Shown piece after piece: positions 34,277 to 38,446 of a stretch of DNA of 38,446 nucleotides; the stretch's first letter is position 1; each line of letters starts with the position of its first letter. The notes under the pieces were generated by a model. The model was not told where the DNA came from. It saw only the letters and a program-made list of their open reading frames with translations, and ran no database searches. The stretch is from Helcococcus bovis (lineage in GTDB: Bacteria > Bacillota > Clostridia > Tissierellales > Peptoniphilaceae): the NCBI RefSeq assembly GCF_046035435.1, contig NZ_JBFNFH010000018.1, one strand, 5' to 3'. Both the position numbers and the translations under genes were made by a program.

Positions 34277-35614
34277 ATGGAGAAATTGAAATTCAAATCT
34301 AGATGGGGTTTTATCATAGCCTGTGTCGGTTCAGCAGTAGGAATGGCTAATGTATGGGGCTTCCATTACAAAGTCGGATCAAATGGCGGCGGAGCATTTT
34401 TACTATGCTATTTGTTCTTTATAATGATTTTTAGCTATACAGGTCTTTCATCAGAATACGCAATTGGTAGAAGATCAAAAACAGGTACACTTGGCTCTTA
34501 TCAATATGCTTGGAAGACAAGAAATAAAGAAAAGATTGGGAAAATTATAGGGTGGATTCCACTAATAGGAATGGTGACTATAGCAATAGGGTATTCAGTA
34601 ATTATTTCTTATGTGTTTAAGGCTTTAGTTGATTCTTTAAGTGGAATGTTGATGACAGCAAACCCGGAAGAATGGTTTAATTCATTTGCGTTTAAAAATT
34701 ATTCAGTGATTCCATATCATGTATTTGTCGTAATATTTACGATGATTACGGTATTATTCGGAGTAAGTAGTATAGAAAAAACAAACAAAATAATTATGCC
34801 GCTATTTTTTATTCTATTCTTAATCCTTGCAATTAGAGTATTTTTCATGCCTGGAGCAATTGAGGGATATAAATTTATGTTTACACCAGATTGGACATAT
34901 TTGAAAAATCCAATGACATGGGTTTGGGCGATGGGACAAGCATTTTTTTCACTTTCAATAACTGGATCAGGGATGATAGTTTACGGTTCATATCTTGGAG
35001 ATGATGTAGATATTTTAAATGGGGCTAAAAATACAGCTTTATTTGACACTTTAGCAGCATTAGTAGCAGCGTTAGTTATGATACCGGCAGCATTTGCATT
35101 CAAATTAGATCAAAGTTCTGGACCGGGATTACTATTTAATACATTGCCTAAAGTATTACAAAACATACAATTAGGACAAATTTTCTCAGTTATCTTGTAT
35201 ACAGCAGTTCTATTCGGTGGAGTAAGTTCAATGCAAAACATGCTTGAAGCAGTGACAGAATCAATTACATATAAGATAAAGGGCGCAAACAGAAAAGTTG
35301 TTTTAGTGCTTTTATGTATTGTAGTTCTATCAGCAGGAATATTTATGGAGCCAATTGCTGAAACAAAAGGAGCAATTTTAGGTGGATGGGGTCCATGGAT
35401 GGATCTTGTTTCAATCTATGTAATTCCAATAGGAGCTGCATTAGGTGCATTCTCATGGTTCTGGGTATGGAAAAAAGAAGAAATTATAGAAGAAATTAAT
35501 AAAGGAAGTTCTAAGAAAATTGGAAAATTATGGTATTTTGTAGGAAAATGGATATACACACCACTAGCAATAATTTTATGTTTAATTGCCTTGATTTACA
35601 AAATATCATTTTAG
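34277..35614 (+). CDS. Sodium-dependent transporter, NSS/SNF family
   Basis: Membrane symporter that uses the sodium gradient to import an amino acid or related amine. In 445 residues it has 11-12 hydrophobic segments. The first carries the family signature GSAVGMANVWGFHYKVGSNGGGAF (split as GSAVGMANVWGF and KVGSNGGGAF), the unwound sodium/substrate site of helix 1, and helix 6 has AFFSLSITGSG. Length is that of bacterial LeuT-type members. The substrate cannot be named; YhdH/tryptophan-type and amino-acid members are alike at this level. GGAGGA lies 6 bases before the ATG, and hemW follows 12 bases after the stop. Confidence 0.93.
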   Translation: MEKLKFKSRWGFIIACVGSAVGMANVWGFHYKVGSNGGGAFLLCYLFFIMIFSYTGLSSEYAIGRRSKTGTLGSYQYAWKTRNKEKIGKIIGWIPLIGMVTIAIGYSVIISYVFKALVDSLSGMLMTANPEEWFNSFAFKNYSVIPYHVFVVIFTMITVLFGVSSIEKTNKIIMPLFFILFLILAIRVFFMPGAIEGYKFMFTPDWTYLKNPMTWVWAMGQAFFSLSITGSGMIVYGSYLGDDVDILNGAKNTALFDTLAALVAALVMIPAAFAFKLDQSSGPGLLFNTLPKVLQNIQLGQIFSVILYTAVLFGGVSSMQNMLEAVTESITYKIKGANRKVVLVLLCIVVLSAGIFMEPIAETKGAILGGWGPWMDLVSIYVIPIGAALGAFSWFWVWKKEEIIEEINKGSSKKIGKLWYFVGKWIYTPLAIILCLIALIYKISF

Positions 35615-35626
35615 GAAGGAATTAAT

Positions 35627-36766
35627 ATGATAAATCCAATAGGATTATATTTGCATATTCCATTTTGTCAGAAAAAATGTAATTACTGTGATTTTTTAAC
35701 ATATATAGATGAAGATGAAAAAATAGACCTTTATGTAGAATATTTGTTAAAGGAAATTAGCTTATATAAAAATCAAAATATTTCATTAAATACGGTATAT
35801 ATCGGGGGTGGCACACCTTCATATTTAGCAGCATCATATATGGATAAAATATTAAAAGAATTGAAAAATACATTTAAAATAACAGAAAATGCAGAAATTA
35901 CCATTGAGATGAATCCCGAATCTGTTACAGAAGAAAAGATTAAAATTTATCTTGAAAATGGAGTAAATAGATTTTCAATGGGAGTACAAACCTTTAATAA
36001 CGATGTATTACGAATTATGGGGAGAATCCACAATAGCTATACAGTATTTAAAAAGTTAAAAATGTTACGAGAGCTCGGCTGTAAAAATATCAGCATAGAT
36101 TTAATGCTTGCAAATCCTAAACAGGATATGAAAGTTTTGGAAAAAGATTTAGAAATTGTTTCAAAATTAGATATAGACCACGTTTCATATTATTCATTAA
36201 TTCTTAAAGAAAAAACATATTTTGACCTTTGGTTCAATGATGGGAAAATTGAACTATTTGATCCAGAGGTTGAGAGAAATATGTACCATAAAGTAGTAAA
36301 TACCTTAAAATTAAATGGATTTAATCAATATGAAATTTCCAGCTTTGCAAAATCATCAAAATTTGAAAGTTCACATAACAAAAAATATTGGAATTTACAA
36401 GATTATATAGGCATCGGCATGGGAGCAGCTTCTAATATTGGACTAACAAGATGCACAAATCATAGAAAATTTGATGAATATTTTAAAATGATTGATAATG
36501 GAGAAAAGCCAATTCAAGAAGTTGAAAATCTTGATAAAGATACAAGAGAAAAAGAGTATATGATGTTAAAACTAAGAATGCAAAAAGGTTTTGAAATATT
36601 AGATATGAATGCAAGATTTAATATAGATATTATGGTAAAGTACGGAGATGTACTTAAGAAAAATATTGAAAATGGCATATTAGAAAATGATGGAATTAAT
36701 ATCAAGTTTACTGACTTTGGTATTGATAATGGAAATATGTTTTTTAGAGATTTGTATAAAATATGA
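35627..36766 (+). CDS. hemW: Radical SAM protein HemW
   Basis: Heme chaperone-like member of the HemN family. The 379-residue protein starts GLYLHIPFCQKKCNYCDF with the iron-sulfur cysteines C14, C18 and C21. The residue after the following aspartate is phenylalanine, the HemW pattern, not the fourth cysteine of the oxygen-independent coproporphyrinogen oxidase HemN. Further motifs are YIGGGTPSYL and FSMGVQTFNNDVLRIMGR. The C-terminal HemN domain (about 300-379) is present. GGAAGGA precedes the ATG. It is the last gene before the second conserved hairpin. Confidence 0.92.
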   Translation: MINPIGLYLHIPFCQKKCNYCDFLTYIDEDEKIDLYVEYLLKEISLYKNQNISLNTVYIGGGTPSYLAASYMDKILKELKNTFKITENAEITIEMNPESVTEEKIKIYLENGVNRFSMGVQTFNNDVLRIMGRIHNSYTVFKKLKMLRELGCKNISIDLMLANPKQDMKVLEKDLEIVSKLDIDHVSYYSLILKEKTYFDLWFNDGKIELFDPEVERNMYHKVVNTLKLNGFNQYEISSFAKSSKFESSHNKKYWNLQDYIGIGMGAASNIGLTRCTNHRKFDEYFKMIDNGEKPIQEVENLDKDTREKEYMMLKLRMQKGFEILDMNARFNIDIMVKYGDVLKKNIENGILENDGINIKFTDFGIDNGNMFFRDLYKI

Positions 36767-36849
36767 AAAATAAAGAGAATCCAGTTACGGCAATGTCCTC
36801 GCTCCTATTAGAGATGCGGAGGGGCCTAAGTGGATTTTTTTATTTTTTC
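36766..36849 (+). terminator. Conserved long hairpin, copy 2 (hemW terminator)
   Basis: Outer arms AAAAATAAAGAGAATCCA and TGGATTTTTTTATTTTT pair fully if two G-U pairs are allowed, and T runs follow. The interior (36784-36830) has CCTC/GAGG and an apical CTC/GAG stem. It aligns with the minus strand of 6011-6070 at about 75%. The apical stem is ACC/GGT there, so pairing is kept while the sequence changes. Confidence 0.78.
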
Positions 36850-36923
36850 ATGTAATTATGGTTAATATAACATATACAGGATTTTATTAAGGAATATTAT
36901 TTCCGACGGTTACATTTTCATAT

Positions 36924-36952
36924 TTGATCTAACCTAAATTTTATGGTATTAT
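36924..36952 (+). promoter_or_regulatory. Promoter of XRE regulator
   Basis: TTGATC (36924-36929), 17 bases, TATTAT (36947-36952) with extended TGG. Unlike the peptide and target promoters further right, it has both elements and no palindrome, so it should be constitutive. Confidence 0.6.
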
Positions 36953-36984
36953 TATCAAAAAAATAAAGGACAGAAGGAGATCAT

Positions 36985-37863
36985 ATGGAATGTAACTTAG
37001 GAGATAAACTTAAAGAAATAAGAAAATCTAAAAATTTATCTATTGAAAGTTTTGCTTATAAATTAAATATTAGTCCTAGGCAATATTCTAGGATAGAATC
37101 TAATCAATCAACCCCTTCTTTGGAAAGTTTACAAAAATTTTCAGAAATATTAAAAATTGATTTATTTAAAATTTATAAAGAATTGAACGATAATGATATT
37201 TTGGAGTATTTGAATTTAAGAAATTCACTTTTTGTAATTTTAGATAATAGAGAAATGGATAAATTGGAAGAATTTCTTTACAATATAGAGTCTAAATATC
37301 AGCATTGTATGAATACAAGAAATCAAATTTTGATAGAGCAGATATATCTATTTGCTAAAGGGACATTATTTCTTTATAATAGAAATTTTCATAAATCTTT
37401 AGAAATATTGAATAATTCATTAAAAATAACTATTCCAAACTTTAAAATAAAAAACTTCAAAACATTTGAATATAATGATATAGAATACAGAATTTTATTT
37501 TGTATTTCATTTAATTATGAATATATGAATATGCAAAAAATCTACTTGGATATTATTAAATTTATGGAGGAAAATATTTCAGAGGACAATATCCTGTATA
37601 TACAATTCATATATAATAAATATGTTTCCATATATAAAAATAGACAATTTGAAATAGTAATAAATGAACTTTCAAAAATCATTTCTAAATTAGAAAAAGA
37701 AAATAAACATAAAAATTTAGATAGATTATATTTTTTAATTGGTTTATCAAAAAAGGAAATAAATGATACTGATTATAAAAATTATATAAAAAAATCAATT
37801 AAAATTGCCACTTTATTTAAGCAACAACAATTAATTGATCTTTATGAATATTTTCTTAAATAA
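36985..37863 (+). CDS. XRE-family regulator with TPR-like C-terminal domain (RRNPP candidate)
   Basis: Probable peptide-responsive transcription factor. The 292-residue protein begins with an XRE helix-turn-helix (about 6-62: LKEIRKSKNLSIESFAYKLN, SPRQYSRIESNQSTPSLESL). The remaining 220 residues are all helical, with repeated 35-40 residue helix pairs rich in Y, F, L, I and N, as in the tetratricopeptide domains of PlcR, Rgg and PrgX. Length matches that group (280-300). GAAGGAGA lies 6 bases before the ATG. Its stop is 5 bases from the stop of a convergent 43-residue exported peptide gene, its likely ligand. I infer this from architecture; the receptor-peptide link has not been shown. Confidence 0.8.
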   Translation: MECNLGDKLKEIRKSKNLSIESFAYKLNISPRQYSRIESNQSTPSLESLQKFSEILKIDLFKIYKELNDNDILEYLNLRNSLFVILDNREMDKLEEFLYNIESKYQHCMNTRNQILIEQIYLFAKGTLFLYNRNFHKSLEILNNSLKITIPNFKIKNFKTFEYNDIEYRILFCISFNYEYMNMQKIYLDIIKFMEENISEDNILYIQFIYNKYVSIYKNRQFEIVINELSKIISKLEKENKHKNLDRLYFLIGLSKKEINDTDYKNYIKKSIKIATLFKQQQLIDLYEYFLK

Positions 37864-37868
37864 TATGT

Positions 37869-38000
37869 TTAAGAATAAAGCTTAGTATTTGAAAACCATT
37901 CAATTATAGGTGGTTCAAGATTGGGTTTTTCTTCTTTTTTTGACGCTATAAAAAAATTAAATAACATCAATATGGAAAAAAATAAAATAACTTTTTTCAT
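37869..38000 (-). CDS. Candidate signalling pro-peptide, 43 residues
   Basis: Short gene on the minus strand with an excellent AAGGAGGA 3 bases-plus upstream of ATG. The product opens MKKVILFFSILMLFNFFIAS, a lysine pair plus a hydrophobic export core (residues 4-19). A charged stretch KKEEKPN follows, then the C-terminal half LEPPIIEWFSNTKLYS, rich in aromatic and aliphatic residues. This is the plan of PapR- and SHP-type pheromone precursors. It lies tail to tail with the TPR regulator (5 bases apart) and its promoter faces the palindrome at 38052-38067. Alternative: a small lipoprotein-like or toxic peptide unrelated to the regulator. No cysteine is present, so it is not a lipoprotein. Confidence 0.6.
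   Translation of the reverse strand: MKKVILFFSILMLFNFFIASKKEEKPNLEPPIIEWFSNTKLYS
37889..37945 (+). terminator. Possible regulator terminator inside the peptide gene
   Basis: TTGAAAACCA and TGGTTCAA pair (8 bp with a two-base bulge), followed after 7 bases by GGGTTTTTCTTCTTTTTTT. It would end the plus-strand regulator transcript within the minus-strand peptide gene. The gap before the T run makes this weak. Confidence 0.35.
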
Positions 38001-38020
38001 GAGTCCTCCTTGTTTTTTTT

Positions 38021-38026
38021 ATTATA
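38021..38026 (-). promoter_or_regulatory. -10 element of peptide gene
   Basis: TATAAT on the minus strand with a start near 38014. The -35 position (38044-38049) is AAAAAA, no match. The palindrome centre falls near -45, so activation by a bound regulator is expected. Confidence 0.5.
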
Positions 38027-38051
38027 TTACTTTAATATAAATTTTTTTTCA

Positions 38052-38067
38052 ATGACATGTATGTCAT
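38052..38067. promoter_or_regulatory. Palindromic operator 1
   Basis: ATGACAT-GT-ATGTCAT, 7-bp perfect arms around 2 bases. It has the same arms as the site at 38122-38137, centre to centre exactly 70 bp. The 16-bp overall size equals a PlcR box, but the sequence differs from TATGNAN4TNCATA. Confidence 0.7.
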
Positions 38068-38121
38068 GTATTTAATAATTATATTTAATTTAAATAACTT
38101 TATTTATATTTTTCACAAAAC

Positions 38122-38137
38122 ATGACATCGATGTCAT
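38122..38137. promoter_or_regulatory. Palindromic operator 2
   Basis: ATGACAT-CG-ATGTCAT, a perfect 16-bp palindrome. Its centre is about 60 bp upstream of the predicted start of the secreted-protein gene, a classical activator distance. Confidence 0.7.
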
Positions 38138-38177
38138 TGTTAAACGAAAATAATTATATTAATATAGGATTGTAAGT

Positions 38178-38183
38178 TATAAT
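38178..38183 (+). promoter_or_regulatory. -10 element of secreted-protein gene
   Basis: TATAAT with a predicted start near 38190. The -35 position (38155-38160) is TATATT, a poor match. Confidence 0.5.
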
Positions 38184-38216
38184 TTACAAAAAAAAATATT
38201 AATGTAGGAGAAGAAA

Positions 38217-38446
38217 ATGAAAAAAAATATTAAAAAAATAGTAGCTGTTGTGTTTGCATGTGGCTTGGTGTTTTCAAGTTTTAATGGAGTATATGCGTAT
38301 GATAAATTTGATAACAGGATTGTTCCTATGGGGATGGTTAAAACAGTGCTTATTTATAATGAAATTCTGCCTGCAAGTACAAATTCGATTTACGTATTTA
38401 AGAGAGTACAAGAAAATGGTTTGTATTATGAAGGATATATAAAAAG
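38217..38446 (+). CDS. Small secreted protein, truncated by window end
   Basis: AGGAG at 38206-38210 precedes an ATG that opens a frame still unbroken at the window end after 76 codons. The product starts MKKNIKKIVAVVFACGLVF and has a clear signal peptide ending in GVYA-Y near residue 27. The mature part begins YDKFDNRIVPMGMV and contains SIYVFKRVQENGLYYEGYI. That pattern (SIY, then aromatic-glycine pairs) recalls small Firmicute secreted proteins of about 80-100 residues with unknown or bacteriocin-like roles. If so, the gene should end shortly beyond the window. It is divergent from the peptide gene and shares the two palindromes, so it is the likely output of the circuit. Confidence 0.75.
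   Translation, partial: MKKNIKKIVAVVFACGLVFSSFNGVYAYDKFDNRIVPMGMVKTVLIYNEILPASTNSIYVFKRVQENGLYYEGYIK

Noticed and set aside
36778..36836. Resemblance of TGCGGAGG-GCCTAAG in the conserved hairpin to the GGAGG and CCUAA blocks of twister ribozymes
   Set aside because: In twister RNAs these blocks flank helix P1. Here only one base separates them, leaving no P1, and the AAUGCC-type pseudoknot segment was not found. Kept as a testable idea only.
38248..38442. 64-codon frame at the window end
   Set aside because: It lies in another frame inside the signal-peptide gene starting at 38217, which has the ribosome-binding site and a sensible secreted product.
1..38446. CRISPR array, tRNA or rRNA genes
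   Set aside because: No regularly spaced direct repeats, and no tRNA-like GGTTCRANTCC arm with matching acceptor stem was seen in any intergenic gap.

Overview
The window is AT-rich, low-GC Firmicute DNA. Gene content fits an anaerobic, non-spore-forming Gram-positive coccus of the Finegoldia/Peptoniphilaceae type: AdhE fermentation, bacterial type A RNase P RNA, short intergenic gaps, lipoproteins and BceAB-like transport. The genus is an inference from gene content and codon bias, not from a database match.

Layout. (1) 1-6100: a BceAB-like ABC exporter (ATPase and permease), a 584-base gap with a decayed small repeat and a 44-codon secreted-peptide ORF, then an OmpR-type response regulator and an unusually large histidine kinase. 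(2) 6100-12400: a YbaK-type tRNA deacylase, a DEAD-box helicase behind a promoter plus terminator-like leader, a zinc alcohol dehydrogenase, and a convergent bifunctional adhE whose promoter carries three candidate Rex operators. (3) 12600-33200: a GH13 glycosidase, then a long housekeeping block. Its order prmA-rsmE-rpsU...nfeD-floA...phoH-ybeY-dgkA-era-recO-glyQ-glyS-ppdk regulator-dnaG-rpoD-trmK-nif3 matches the Bacillus subtilis yqeT-yqfO region. Sporulation genes (yqfC, yqfD) and the HD phosphohydrolase gene that sit there in B. subtilis are absent. A lipoprotein gene, a HAD hydrolase gene and a 76-bp MITE with a perfect 8-bp target duplication interrupt the block after rpsU. (4) 33200-36850: rnpB with a greatly enlarged P12 arm, dut, a sodium-dependent NSS-family transporter and hemW. 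(5) 36850-38446: the most interesting part. An XRE/TPR-like regulator lies tail to tail with an unannotated 43-residue exported peptide gene. That gene is divergent from a small secreted protein gene cut by the window end. The intergenic region between the two holds two 16-bp palindromes with identical arms (ATGACAT-N2-ATGTCAT), 70 bp apart, each beside a promoter that has a good -10 and no -35.

How they work together (inference). Region 5 has the architecture of an RRNPP-type peptide-sensing circuit like PlcR/PapR or Rgg/SHP: receptor-regulator, exported pro-peptide, repeated operators and a secreted target. The 6000 and 36800 loci carry two copies of one conserved structured hairpin (about 75% identical, with compensating changes in its stem), each ending a transcription unit. 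No CRISPR array, tRNA, rRNA operon, T-box or complete insertion sequence was seen.
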